Of a DNA stretch of 64,000 bases, positions 12,081 to 24,548 are shown in pieces. The stretch is taken from the NCBI GenBank assembly GCA_028554795.2, contig CM068835.1:58079219-58143218 (forward strand), in the 5' to 3' direction. The stretch comes from Sinohyriopsis cumingii. Lineage: Eukaryota > Mollusca > Bivalvia > Unionida > Unionidae. Every line of letters begins with the position of its first letter. Within the stretch, counting starts at the first letter, position 1. A program made the translations under genes and the position numbers. A model generated the notes under the pieces. It saw nothing but the letters and a program-made list of their open reading frames with translations. It was not told the origin of the DNA and did no database searches.

Positions 12081-13060
12081 GCTGCTTGAGTGGACATGCT
12101 GGTTGTCAGATTGGCAACATTTTTCATTTAGGACCAACAAGACATAAGTCTCCAAATTCTGATAAAAGGAGTAACAATAATATGAATTTCAAGGTGTCTG
12201 CCATTGCGGCCATACTGGATAACATATTGGCACCATTTCCATTTAGAATCAACTAGACATGACAAGAAATCTTTCAGTGAAAACACAAAACTGATATGAC
12301 CAGCCATCTAGAAGTAGCAATAACAAGATTTTCAAGATGGCCATTTATGATGAAATAGACATCGCAAGAAGTCTTTCAGTGAGAACTCCATTCTGATTTG
12401 GCCATTAATTCAAGGGAAGTAGTGATAAGATTTTCAAGTTTGCCACTGTGGCAGCCATATTAGATATTTGAACAGCACTGTTTTTATTTAGAACCAACCA
12501 GACATTATAAGAAGCTGTTTAGTAAAACACTACACTGATATAAACATTCTTTCATAAAGGATTAACGATAACATGAATTTCAAGGTTGCCACTGTGGTAG
12601 CTATAATGGATGTCCAAGCAGAAACATTTTCATTTAGGACCAACCAGACATCATTAGAAGTCTTCTAATGAAAACCCCATGGCAATATCATGTTTTGTTC
12701 GTTCAAGTGGAGTAGCAAAAAGATCTTTAAGATGACGTCTGTGGTGGCTATACTGGACATCAGACTGGTACCAGTTTAATTTGGGAGCAACTAGACATCA
12801 TTAGGCGTCTTCTAGCAAAAACACTATGTTGATATAACCATCCATTCAGGATCAGCAACAAGAAGATTGTAAAGATGGTGGATGTTGTAACTTTATTGGA
12901 TATCTGAGCAATACTATTTTTTTAATTTAGGACCAACTAGATCATGGAATAAATGTGCATAATAGCAATCCTTCTATTACTTTAATAAGAATATCAATAA
13001 CATAATTTTCATGTTGCTGTGGTAGCCATATTGGATACTGAAGCAGAACCATTTTCATTT
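12080..13060. repeat. Diverged ~150-bp tandem array
   Basis: About six successive units. Each has, in order, 'agtagcaataacaagatttt', 'caagatggcc..tgtggcagccat', 'ttggatgtctgagcagca', 'catttaggaccaactagaca' and 'agaagtctttcagtgaaaac'. Old, with many substitutions and indels. Confidence 0.65.
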
Positions 13061-13195
13061 TGTATTAACAAAATGATGGGAATGAATGTGTGTATAAAGT
13101 TTCCTACAAGTAGTTTAGGAGGAGGAGTAGTGATAAAAAAAACTGTGCTAATGGATGAATGGATGTCAGAATACAGGCCATCCCAGAACCTTTTC

Positions 13196-13523
13196 TGTGA
13201 TGTGTGATGTGATGTGATTTTGATTTTTAACGTAGCTTTAACAATTTTTCAGTCATATTGCTACGATGTCTGCAATGTGCCAGTTTATAGTGATGTCTAG
13301 CACTGGGGCATCATGCCGCAGACATGTAGCATGATGTCCCACCCAGTCACATTATCCTGACACCAGGCCGACCAGTCCTAACACTAACCTCTTAATGCTG
13401 AATGCCAAGCGAGGCAGCTGTTAGTACCATTTTTGTAAGTCTCTGGTATGACTCGGTCAGGGATCGAACCTACGACCTCCCCCATCCGAGGCGGACGCTC
13501 TAACCACTAGGCCACCGGAGCAG
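13196..13523 (-). mobile_element. tRNA-derived SINE family 2, best copy
   Basis: Read on the minus strand it starts CTGCTCCGGTGGCCTAGTGG with a tRNA-like A-box, then has the B-box GGTTCGATCC (near 13465). After this comes a conserved central part ('ggaccaggccgaccagtcc'-like, 13360-13380) and a (GTGAT)n/(ATCAC)n tail at the left end. Two more copies lie at 39.4 and 46.6 kb in the same orientation. Confidence 0.75.
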
Positions 13524-13529
13524 TGAACC

Positions 13530-14810
13530 TTTTCTGACAATACTTGAATAGTACTAGGCAGGGAGGGCATTTATAGAAGATAAAGTGATATAATTTTTCT
13601 GGCTTTAAATTTTCTTTCTTTTATACATAAAAATCTACTGAAAATCATAATATTTCATAACTATATTTAATCTGAATAATGCAGGCATATAGCACATTTT
13701 TGGAGACTAAACTTTTCATGCATAATTGATCAACAGCATTGTTTGATGATTTTTTTTCATAATTTTAAATTTTTGCAAACTTGGAGTTTCCTTAAACTTT
13801 TGACCTCATGTAAGCACCTTGGATGCCTATACTCCATTTTCATTGAAGCACCTTTTGACACCTCTACCTGATTTGCATGGAGGCGCCTTTTGACGCCTCT
13901 ACAACATTCTCATGGAAGCACCTTTCAACACCTGCTGTAAACATCAGCCAATCTGAGCAGGTTTTTATGTGCCACCTTTGCAGAAAACCCCGTATTAGAT
14001 ACTACATTTGTTGGTGTGAACGACCATTACATCCGATCACATGGCTGCTGTTTAAGATCTGGTCAAAATCTGCTATTAAAAAGTAACTGGGTCATATTCT
14101 CCACTCTCTAAATTAGAGATTTTGTTCAGTTCTTTCCACGATTAGAATCAAAACTATGAAAGCTTCAATAACTTAAGTAAAGGCTCTGAAACAGATGTAG
14201 GCAGCAATTAGTTTTTATAAATTATCAAATTAAGATGATTTAGTGATGCAGATGCAGAAAAAGAACTTGTAAATTTCGAGTATGAGAAATGCAGCTACGG
14301 TTGGTCATGCGGCTTCACAGTGAATGAATTCTCTCAAAATTTTAAAGCACATAAAAAAAAATTCTTCCTTAAAAAAATTATACAGCTAAAATGATTGGAT
14401 TTTACTGTTAAATCTTTCTATATATAATATATGTGTAGCCAAAAATGTAAAATGGTTAAAACTGATGTTAAACATAACATATACTACACTGTTGTAACAG
14501 TTTACAACCAGGTCTATGAGTATGAAGTCAAACTGGTAACAGGTGTTCTATTTATAGTGCACTGCACTGGGTAACTTTGCCACATGTATATTGAAGGGCT
14601 AAAAAGCCATACACTCTATGAGGTAAAGGGTTAAATTTGATTTAATTTGTTAGCCTGTATATAAAGAATTAATGAATTTATAAAGTAGTCTTCAATGACA
14701 AATATCACGAGACAATCTGGACATTTCCATCCAAAAGAATTTACCATGCCCTGAATGCAAACTTCATTGAGATCAAAATCAAAGAGATAAAATTTTCTCC
14801 AGGATGCCCA
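13530..14810. other. Intron sequence with a small 41-bp triplication
   Basis: Mostly featureless. Near 13838-13935 a ~41-bp unit ('gaagcaccttttgacacctc') occurs three times, one copy containing the palindrome gaggcgccttttgacgcctc on alternate strands. Confidence 0.4.
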
Positions 14811-14814
14811 TTAT

Positions 14815-15095
14815 ACTAAGGAGTACTTTAACATCATTAAGGCTTGCCTTACAACCATGGTATCTCCTTTTACATGTAATTGCCCTACAGGATAAGTATA
14901 TTAACATCATTAAGGCTTGCCTTACAACCAGGATATCCCCTTTTACATGTAACTGCCCTACAGGATAAGTACATTAACATCATTAATGCTTGCCTTACAA
15001 CCATTGTACATCCTTTTACATGTAATTGCCCAACAGGTTAAGTACATTAACATCATCATGGTCTGCCGTCTGGCCATGGTATCTCCTTTTAAATG
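14815..15095. repeat. ~73-bp tandem repeat, four units
   Basis: Four units of 'taacatcattaaggcttgcc' plus 'ttacaaccatggtatctcct' plus 'tttacatgtaattgccctac'. The last unit is diverged. Confidence 0.8.
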
Positions 15096-15424
15096 GAAAT
15101 GTTTTGGATATTCTTGTTCAAGTGACATTAAAAAGCATGTGATAAGAGTGCAATAGAAATAAATTGCTGTAGCAGGGAATACTGCAATATCCTCCATCTG
15201 TCTGTCCATCTACTACTGGTACCTCTAACTCCTGAACTGCCAGGAGGAAATTCTTTCTATATCAGTTACAAATATGATAACCATTTGTTTGAGGGTAAAG
15301 TTTTTGGGACACCATAGGAGAGGTTTTGAGGTGAAATGTACACAAGTAGTATTTACAGTGACTGACATCCTTTTAACATAAAATGTAAAATGAACATTTT
15401 ACTGGCAATCACAGCAAGGATAAA

Positions 15425-15545
15425 TAACACTTATAATAAATTTTGGGTTGTGATTCATATGCTATGCTCAAGAAACGAATAGTTGGGCATTGGGATATGA
15501 AATGAATTTTGGGTTGTGATCCCTAGGTTATGTTCAAGATGTGAA
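15425..15545. repeat. ~73-bp tandem duplication
   Basis: 'attttgggttgtgat' followed by 'tatgctcaag' / 'tatgttcaag' occurs twice (from ~15439 and ~15508). Confidence 0.6.
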
Positions 15546-16560
15546 AGTGCAGCAATAGATATGTATGTAATAAAAAGCATGGGGATTGCTTTAACTGCCA
15601 CACCACCGAAGATCTACACCACATATTCAATATATGCCCAAAATATCAACCCGCTAGGAAAATATTTATCAAAAACCAAAAGGAGATTGGATCACCACAC
15701 ACATACCCAGAGTTACTTATGGACTCTAATAAAAAACAAACAATCAGCATATAAAATATAAATAAAAGGATAGATTCAGCAGGACTTAGGAACAAAATAT
15801 AATTACTATCCTCACAAAACCAAAAGACCCAGTAACTAGCTAAATAAATTTAGAAGCCCCCACATAAAAACCCATAACATATCATTCAATTTTATAAAAA
15901 TATTAATAAATAATTCACTTACGAGGCACCTATAAAAAAACTAAGGAAACCGCAAAATCGGATGTCCTAGATGTCCTTAACAAACTGTGTAATCTGCTAG
16001 GACTCTGGTCTCTTGCTAAATAAAGTATAAATAACATTCAATCTCTAAAAACATTAATAAATAAATAACTTAAAGAGGCAATATCTAAAAACTTATAAAT
16101 AACATAATGTAGGAAGCACACCCTAAACACCTCGACTAGTAATACCATAATAACCTTGAAAATCTCTCTTCATATATGATTTTTACTAACAACCTCTATA
16201 AACAGCATAGAACCCCCCCCCCCATTTTTTGAACATTTTGAAGAAGAAAAAAAAAAGAAACAATGGGCAAATGCAATAAGAAAGCAGCGATGTGAAGCAA
16301 CAAGGACTGTTCCCAAACTCTCCTTCCCACTAATGACAGCTAACCATTCAACTGTAAGGGACCTTTATGGACCCACATATTGAGGCCAAACTATCAGGGT
16401 TCCTTGAACCCATAAAAGCCTGGGGGAGGTGGCACCATTCCCTTCCCCAGGAACAACTAGTAGGCTGCAGTGCAGTCAGAAAAAAGTGGCATATGCACAA
16501 TGGTGCACACACCACTATAATTAAACTCAACAAAAAAAAAAAAAATGGGATTGGCCATTA
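15546..16560. other. A-rich unclassified block with C and A tracts
   Basis: The composition differs from its surroundings: purine/A-rich on the plus strand, an (A)n-(C)13 run near 16200-16225 and a poly(A) run near 16530-16545. A short stem (ctgggggaggtgg / ttccccaggaac, ~16420-16450) is present. The A tract ending near 16545 could be the tail of a retroposed sequence. No protein family recognised. Confidence 0.3.
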
Positions 16561-16603
16561 CAAGATAAAAATAATAGTTCAAGTTACAAGTGTTAAGACT
16601 CAC

Positions 16604-16716
16604 CTATTCTTTGAAGCTCTGAGCAATTACTGAAGTCCTTTCCAGAGATGACAAGTAGAGTGGCCAAGTTGATCCCTGCATATTCATTTGGTTGTACCTC
16701 AAAGCCTTTCCTGTAC
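16604..16716 (-). CDS. MAP3K5: ASK exon 11 (TPR-like region)
   Basis: 1+111+1 bases, acceptor gtattattag, donor ATAG|gtgagt. It encodes [20 protein letters not shown] then [17 protein letters not shown], the highly conserved AGIN(L)ATLL block of ASK kinases. No start codon or long ORF marks it; it was found by searching for the sequence predicted between exons 10 and 12, and both phases fit. Confidence 0.95.
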
Positions 16717-18225
16717 CTAATAATACATCCACTCATTTTTTTAAAAAAAGGATTAAATCTGTCCCTTCAATATTCATATTTTATTTCATTTATGACTCAT
16801 CAGCCATTATGATCATAAATGTATTTGTTATAATTACCTGTGGCCTTCAAATATTGCTTTTGTTATCTGCACTTAATGTGCATTTAATGTGGTTTTATTA
16901 ACCTGTCATTTCCTGAGGTCTTTAAACTTGTCAGGTTTTTTTTCTTTGCAATTAATTTAGCTTAATTAACTTAAGTTTTCATTGAACATCCTCATATTTA
17001 AAAAAATATATAAAATTTTAATCTACAACTGCTTCAAGTTTATTGGTCAACACTAAAGCTCCATCACAAACTGGAGCAATGTATAAACCAAGCAAGGGAG
17101 ATACCTCTCCTACAAAGGTGTAAGAAATATGAAAATATATACGCAGTTGATCTAAGTAGGAAATACACAGTTCATTATCATTATGTCCCACACAAGTAAC
17201 TTTTACCTTTAAGAATACTGGAATAGAAAGTTACTGGATGCAAAAATTTCAATTAGCTTTCAGTAAATTGTTTCATTCATTGTATGCTGTCAGCAAAAAG
17301 ACCACATGGGCATGCTACTGTTCATGTGACTTGTGCCATTTTTCCTATGATAAACCCAAGGCACCAGCATAGTAAATCTCTGATAAAGTAGACCAAGAAA
17401 TGGGTAAATTTACAGTGAAACAAAAATACAATCCAGTCTGAATTAAGAATGAATAGAAAACTATGAATTGATGCAAACAGAATGCACAATGAAAGTAAAT
17501 AAAATGACGAATATATTGTGAAGAAAATGGCGAACACAAATTAAAAAAATGCCAAATGCAGAATGATGAAAGATGACAAAAATGGAATGAAATACACATT
17601 CACTGAATGGATTTGAAAATCTATTGTTTTGCATAATGCCACTGACTTTCCAAAGCTGAAATACCTTGCCATGATAATGCAGGATCAGATCCTTTACATG
17701 ACATTTTTCAACCCTATCAAGCCATGTTCTTGTGTAGTAAGATATAAACCATCAATTAAAGTTATGATGCACTTCTACAATCTTTATTTGGAAGACATGT
17801 CTTTCTTCTAAACTGCTAACAAATTATCTACAACTATGTTAACATCTACTGCAGCTTCAATTATATATTTATTTATAATAAATTAAATGTGTCCCTGGCA
17901 TTTAATGCATTTGCCATTTTCTTAAAGCAAAATTTTAATAAAACCAGATAGAAAGGCAAGTTCTCACCCTTACACATTCCTGGAACTGTAAAACCTGATT
18001 TTGGTAAATACATTTCAATTTGGTTCCAAATAAACAAGAAAAAATGGGAATGATGAACAGAAGAAAAAAAATGTAAAATTGTAATTTAATTGAGACTCTA
18101 AACAAACAAGAAGCTCAAGTGGGCATGATATTTCCATCTTTGCCAGGCAATTAAGTTTGGTTATATTCTCAAGCAGATCTTGAGAAGTCACTGAAAGTTT
18201 TTCTTAATCTAATAGTGGCTATCTT
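16717..18225. other. ASK intron 10, no recognised feature
   Basis: AT-rich non-coding sequence. Around 17400-17590 the plus strand is rich in imperfect 'aatgaa/gaatga' phrases that keep a minus-strand frame open. This is compositional. Confidence 0.35.
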
Positions 18226-18229
18226 TGAT

Positions 18230-19205
18230 GGCAGATGGGCATTATTTTAATAAATTTTAAAGAGGTTAACACCAGGATACTTTTTTTCAGATTTGCTAAC
18301 AGACTGACGAGTGATTACGAGTAGTCATTTGTAAGAATTTGTTTATTTTTAGTAATGATAGCCATATTTGAGAGCAGAACAAAATCAGTTGAACAAATAA
18401 GGAGAAACCTCAGACCAAAATGCTTTCCATTAAATATGATTTGCTTCTATTTACCAGTTCTTGATAAAAAGTTATTTGACTGCTGTTCTAAGAAATGGCA
18501 CCACATTTTCTGGTGAATCAGCATCATCTGAATAAGCCTGAAGGAAATTATTGAAAGGAAACCTTTCAAATTTAGTCAAATTCTGTTGAGTGATTCTTGG
18601 GAAGTTGTTTAAACATTTTTCAATTTCTACATTTTCTGGTGGATAGGCATCAAGTTAACAAGTCTGAAACAACAGCAAGCCAGAATCGTTTCTGTCACAT
18701 ATGGTCAGAATCTGTTTTGTACTTTTTGATAAATTGTTTCCAGGTTTTTTCTATCTCTAGTAATGGCAGCCATGTTTGATAGTGGATCAGCACAGTCTAA
18801 TCTGACAGAGCTTCATGCCGGTATGTTTTCCGTCAAAGTTGATGAGATTCTCTTGAGTGGTTCATGAGAAGATGTTATTTAAAGACTTTAATTTCAATGT
18901 TTAATAATCATGGCCATATATGATGGCAGACTGGCACTATTGGAACAAATCGTGTCAGGATAATAAGTTATTAAAGGTTTTTATGGTTTTTTTTATAGCT
19001 ATGCCCAATGGTAGATCAGCATCACTTGAACAAATCTGAAAGACAATCATGCCAGAATACTGCCAAATTTGGTCAAATTCTGCTGAGTGGTTCTGAGAGG
19101 ATGACATTAACAGCAATGGTGACATAAGGAACATATCATAAGCTAACTTAGAAGCATGACCATGTGAGGTAAAAACTTGTCTGTAATTAACAGTTACAAA
19201 CATTT
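18230..19205. repeat. Diverged ~150-bp array, second type
   Basis: Units share 'atggcagccat.tttga', 'gcagaacaaaatca.ttgaac', 'aatttggtcaaattctg' and 'tgagtggttcttgagaag'. They recur about five times with strong divergence. Related in style to, but distinct from, the 12-kb array. Confidence 0.6.
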
Positions 19206-19224
19206 ATGAAAACACAGGATGGTT

Positions 19225-19725
19225 TTCTCATTAAGCATGGCCATATCAATATATAAATATGGTGACATCACTGAACATGGACATATCATCACATTAATAT
19301 GGCAATATCATCAAGCATAGACATATTTAAATATGTTGATATCATTAAGTATGGACATATGATAATATAAATATGGTGATATCATTAAGCATATAAATAT
19401 GGTGATATCATTAACCATGCTTCATGGTGATATTAAGCATACACATTTAAATATGGTGATATCATTAAGCACTGATATAATATTTAACATGGTGATATCA
19501 TTAAGCATACACATATTTAAATATGTTGGTATTATTAAGTATGGACATATGATAATATAAATATGGTGATATCATGCTTCATGGTGATATCATTAAGCAT
19601 ACACATATTTAAATATGGTGATATCATTAAGCACTGATATAATATTTAACATGGTGATATCATTAGGTACTGATATAATATTTAACATGGTGATATCATT
19701 AAGCATACACATATTGTCATATTAA
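19225..19725. repeat. AT-rich minisatellite (atggtgatatcattaagcat)
   Basis: About 14 units of 30-37 bp built on 'tatggtgatatcattaagca' plus 'tacacatatttaaa'. The longer pattern '...aagtatggacatatgataatataaatatggtgatatcat' (in shorter phrases at 19340-19390 and 19535-19575) repeats, showing higher-order duplication. Confidence 0.85.
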
Positions 19726-20105
19726 TGTAGTGAATAACTGAATTTCACCATAAAATTTGGCATTCTTATAGTTTCCTGATTACGTATTATTCTGTAAACT
19801 TGTCAAGGAAGGTGTGCAGCCTGTCAATATACAGAGTGAAAATTCTGTCTGACCCAAACATCTATTCAATCTAAAACCAAAGAAAATTCTGATAACATTA
19901 ATTTGCCACATAATTATATTATTTTACTTTTTTGTACGCTGTTGAAGGCAACTTTCCTTACCAATGACCACATCTCTCCCTCTTTCTCTAACTTAAAACA
20001 TCAACAAAGCATCAAAAGACTAAGCTGGCTGATTTTAAATTAAGCAGGTTTTGTGGGATTAGAATGCTCAATTTTAAGGCAGGACTTCTTTCTGGACAGC
20101 CGTAC

Positions 20106-20227
20106 CATTTTATTGCATTTTCCAGTGAAGCCTTGTCCGTATACTCTGATGCAATGAAGAAATCCTTATAAATCCTGCCAGCAAGGCACAACAGATCCGG
20201 GATGGGATTATCAGACTGGTCAATCAC
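20106..20227 (-). CDS. MAP3K5: ASK exon 10 (TPR-like region)
   Basis: 40 codons plus two bases, acceptor tgtatttttcag, donor AATG|gtacgg. It encodes VIDQSDNPIPDLLCLAGRIY then KDFFIASEYTDKASLENAIK, matching the family block 'YCLVGRIYKDMFLDSNFTD'. The frame stays open past the donor but loses family similarity there; splicing to exon 11 restores '[12 protein letters not shown]'. Confidence 0.95.
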
Positions 20228-20697
20228 CTGAAAAATACATAGATTAATTAAGTATGTTATAAGACTGAGTACACACTGTCAGAAGATTCCCTTGTCTAGC
20301 AGCCTGGAAAAAGTCAAAAGCCATTCTGGACAAGTAAGTGTTTTAATTATACCAGAAAAGAATTTCATACAAAATATCAATTACAGTGCTTCCAAAGAAT
20401 GTTAATGTCTAAAACATGACGGCATACATGCTTCCAGTGTAGGACATAAAAGAAACATGTAACAATAATAACCATGATAAATCAAAGTATTGGAATTTTA
20501 CAGTCATATAAAGGATCAAATTTACTACCCATTCCTCTACAAAATGTAACCAAAAGTACACTTGCCCATGTTAACTAATAGAAAATTAAGATATTTGGAG
20601 AATGGAAAAGTTTACTGTAGCTGTACCAATGAGGAATTATTCAAAACAGTACAACTGTAAATTCACTACTTATCTTGGTGTATCAATTTTCATTGAT

Positions 20698-20953
20698 TTT
20701 GTTGTTGTTGTTGTGGGGTTTAACGCCATTTTCAGCAAACGATGGGATATGCATGGCCATGGCGGCCAGTATTAATGGTGGAGGAAGAACCCCCAAAACC
20801 CCAGGAACAACCACCTATACACTAGAAGCTACTGGCAAGCTTTCTCACATACCCACATTGGCCAAATCCTAGACTCGAACCCATGCAGACTGAGGTGAGA
20901 TGGCCGTGATCCGTAACGGAGAGCGCTTTAAACCACTTGGCCACTCTGGGCTC
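20698..20953 (-). mobile_element. tRNA-derived SINE family 1
   Basis: On the minus strand: head 'gagcccagagtggccaagtg' + 'gtttaaagcgctc' (A-box), then B-box (GGTTCGAGTCT near 20875), body, and a (CAA)n tail seen here as (ttg)n at 20698-20716. Well preserved. Confidence 0.8.
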
Positions 20954-21324
20954 ATGTTGATTTTGTGATTGCTACAAAGCAACAACTTAAAGACCCAACA
21001 AACAATGATCCTTCTGTGAGACTCATAGAACAACATACAAAATGTTAAACAATTATGTACCAATGACAATGTAATTAACACAAAAAAAAAGAAAAAAGGA
21101 ATGCACCTTAACTGAACACAAAATATATAAACCATACAATATCAAAAGCAATCAGTCCTACCAATACCCTAACTTTTATCTTGCCGGAAATTATTTAAAA
21201 AAGATTGAAAAATGTTTGCTTTTACATGCTTTCAACAGCAAAACTGAAATTATTTAAGTTTTTTTTTTAAAAAAATCATTTAAAATGTGCCCTAATGTAA
21301 GATGGCAAGTTTTACATGCTATAA

Positions 21325-21535
21325 ATGACTGCTGTATATACTCACAAGTAGTATCCAGCTGTAAATAACTAAACCTGATCTGCGGTCACATGTCAGTAGA
21401 TCAGGATCTAGGTTGTTTATTCAACTGACAACTCCTAACTGCACAGACTCAGATCTGCTGGTGAATTAAGCAATGGCAGATGAGGGTCTTTATAGAGTTT
21501 GCAGTCAGGTCCAATTTATGTGAGCACACTGGGTA
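21325..21535. mobile_element. Double-hairpin MITE
   Basis: Outer ends 'tatatactcac...agtccagctg'-like / 'gcagtcaggtccaatttatgtgagca' are complementary. Two inner hairpins are centred near 21395 ('cctgatctg/cagatcagg'-like) and 21470 ('cagactcagatctgctg'). Confidence 0.65.
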
Positions 21536-21759
21536 AGTATTGTAGACGAATTTCTCTAAAGTATATTTGGAAGTTTCTGACCTTATGTCTTTGTTCTATA
21601 TGACATAATAACATTATTGTTATTGTCACAAGAAAATAATTAACATAAGTAACACTGAAAAATATCATTGGCTTAGGGAATATCATATTAATGATGACAT
21701 GTGATAAAGTCACTTTAAAATTACATCTGTATCTATACAGAAATAAATGTTTTATTTAC

Positions 21760-21808
21760 CTTGGAAATAACTTCTAATGCCTTCTGTCTATCACCACCCT
21801 TATTTCTC
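21760..21808 (-). CDS. MAP3K5: ASK exon 9 (49-base exon)
   Basis: One base plus 16 codons, acceptor attttttccag, donor AAG|gtaaat. It encodes RNKGGDRQKALEVISK, equivalent to 'RNLPGDRAKALDIM'. It follows exon 8 across a ~9 kb intron that carries the 78-bp satellite and two DNA transposons. Confidence 0.9.
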
Positions 21809-21991
21809 CTGGAAAAAATGAAAATCAATTCATTAACTGAAATGTGTAGACATTAGTAACTAACCAGTAAAGTAGTTAATTTTGCTAGAAATCTAGTTAC
21901 ATAAAAGTAGATGACAATAACTATTTTAATATAATAAAGAAAGAAAATAAATGCATCTTACTTCATAAAAATATATACATACTGAAAGCAT

Positions 21992-21992
21992 G

Positions 21993-22042
<50 letters not shown>
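21992..22042. repeat. (TA)n microsatellite
   Basis: About 25 TA units followed by (CA)5. It adjoins the eroded left end of Tigger-like copy A1. Confidence 0.95.
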
Positions 22043-22049
<7 letters not shown>

Positions 22050-22053
<4 letters not shown>

Positions 22054-24530
22054 GAGTAGTTGGGGGCCATATATACACAGTAGTTGGGAGCCATAGAACC
22101 TGACCATGTTATAAACCGAACCATGTTATAAGCAACCAAGTCAGCTGAATAAAATGATGCTTGTACCCCAAAAAATTTGCCGGGTGGGTGAGTAATTATA
22201 GGTAATAAATCCGGGTGTAAAAATATGTGCTTCATTGGCACAGTTATGATCTTAAATTGATGCAAATTAAATGAGAAATACACTTGAGGTGAAAACAGAG
22301 AAGGCATTTATAGTATTTTACTTAATTCAGAGACCCACACATGTACAGTATATTATATGTACATGTCTAATATATAGCACGAACAGAGTATGAATACCAT
22401 ATACTCAACTGCGAATCTCATCAGATACAATAAATCTACAAGTAATTCCATTGAAAATATGCACATAAACTGATTTAAAATAGTCAATAATTTTGTCATA
22501 TGTCACATAGGTGTGAATTCAGTGGGGAAAAAAAAATAGCACAATCACCTAATGAATGATGAAGCACATTTACTTTTCAGTACTTCCCAAGTCGGTAAAA
22601 GTTAGTTTTAGCTTTTAGCTGCTGTTGGTAGCATTCGTAAGCATAAACTTTCTTCCTGCAAAAAGGAAACTTTCATGGCACAGTTAACTTGTTCCAGTCA
22701 TGTTGGAAAATGAAACAATCCATCAGATTCCACTGCTTTTATTTAAATTTGGTACTGACTTCCTTTGAAGAAAGGTTCTTTGTTTTTATTGAAGACTGCA
22801 GTCAGCTTTCTTTGATGAAGGGTGCATGTGTTTTTGAAGTAACCACTAAAGGACAGCTTTGGAGAATCAAACAAATGCCCATTTCTCATTGTGGCTGCAA
22901 CAAATTATTGTATCGCATGACTGAGACTGATTTTTTTCCACCCCTTTGCTTAGTATGTTTTCAAAACAATTGGTGCTTCAAAGGTTATCTGTTTTCTTTG
23001 AAATTTCAGCAAACTATTTTAACTGAGTACATTTTTAAAAAAGGAATTGGCTGTCATCGGATCGATTGTAGATACTGTACCTTCTTGCTGATAAAATAGT
23101 GCAACAAGTAAGATTTTAGTTTTTTGGTGGTTTGTTTTACATTTGTGGTAGAAGAGTGTTCCAATCTGATGACAGGGGTTACTACAGAAAATGTGAGTGT
23201 TCTGAAGGATTTAATTCTGAGTGAAAAGAAGAGGAATTTTACTTACCACCCATATACAAATGTCAGTCTATGTAAATATATTAATAACTAGCAAGAGGCA
23301 GAAAATCCGATGGAAGATAGATTATGAGATAATGCCTCATCTGCTACCAGAAATGTAAAAAAAAGCTGATATCTCACAACATACAGTACTCATGCAGATG
23401 TCAACATAAGTGGATTATGATATAATAATACACTGTTAAGATGGTTTGTCAACATGGATAAAGAATTTGTCTAGGTAACAAATGATAAATTTCAGTGCAT
23501 TTTGTATCAAGTTTTGCGACTTTCTTTCATGGAGCCGCTGAATTTCTCCACTCCAAACCAATGGTAATAATTACAAGTTTAAACAGTCAACAATGTCACC
23601 AATAAAAGACAAAAATCATTAGATGGTTTATTTTGCTGCCAATAAAGAAAATAAAACACAATTTGCGACATTAGAGAAGCCCTTTGCGATCGCTGATTAA
23701 ACATTTTACATGTTATTTGTTTTGTAATTTTAAAAATTAAAGAAATATATTCATTTAAAATTTCCCCATGTTAGTACTTTTCAGACAATATATGTAACAG
23801 ACAAAGATAAATAATTATCTCTTGTGATCTACAAAGAGCGTGCAGAAATCTCTAAATGAACCGTCTGGAATCAAACAAAATAATCCATGAAATTACTGGA
23901 AGACATAATTTTTACTGATACCTTCAGAAAATCCATATATTGGCAATGCCCAATCAGTCAAAAAAAATCAACACAGCGAGGAACTGAAGAATGCCTTTGG
24001 CAAAATAAATTTGTGAAATTTTGAATGAACTTCAGCTTCATTTATTTATTCATGTAATTTTTCATCAAATTACAACTCTCCCAGCTGAAATATGTCTCTT
24101 TCCATTTACAATCATTATCTCCCTCTTATTGGAAACAATTTGATTTCACCGTTTCTGAAATTAAGAGCCTCTGAACGATGCATATGATGCAAATCATATA
24201 TTCATTCAAATGAAAAGAGAACATTTCTATTTGTAATTTTTCTTTCTTATTTCCTCATCTTATTCCAGATGACCTGAAACATAATATTCTTTTTATAGAT
24301 GGTTAACATATACATATAAAATCTCAGAAGCCATGCAACGATCGTCTTGTATTATTCTTATGCGATTTCTTCCTAATAATGACAATAACATTTTTACATT
24401 ATTTTCATATTTGTAAGAAATATTTTCTTTTCGTGTACAATACATGCACATGAAATTTCATGAATCACACCATGACAGTGTTATTTCCGAATTTGTCTTA
24501 TAACAGAGCATGCTATACAGAGTCACAATG
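22050..24530. mobile_element. Tigger/pogo-like element, copy A1
   Basis: Collinear with the complete copy at 41885-43885: 'agtagttgggagccatagaacc' at the left, shared interior (e.g. 'gttccagtcatgttggaaaatg', 'tggtactgacttcctttga', 'gcaaactatttta') and right end 'gtcttataacagagcatgctat'. The terminal CAGTGTG is lost on the left, and the end is rewritten as 'agagtagttggg...'. No transposase is visible, so it is non-autonomous. The interior ORF near 22689-23099 is not conserved as a frame in copy A2. Confidence 0.8.
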
Positions 24531-24548
24531 TGTGTATATACATATATA

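Noticed and set aside
20012..20105. Extension of exon 10 beyond the donor
   Set aside because: The frame stays open but family similarity stops, and exon 11 restores it with matching phase.
22689..23099. 136-codon frame inside Tigger-like copy A1
   Set aside because: The corresponding frame in copy A2 is shorter and broken, and the sequence does not resemble a transposase.
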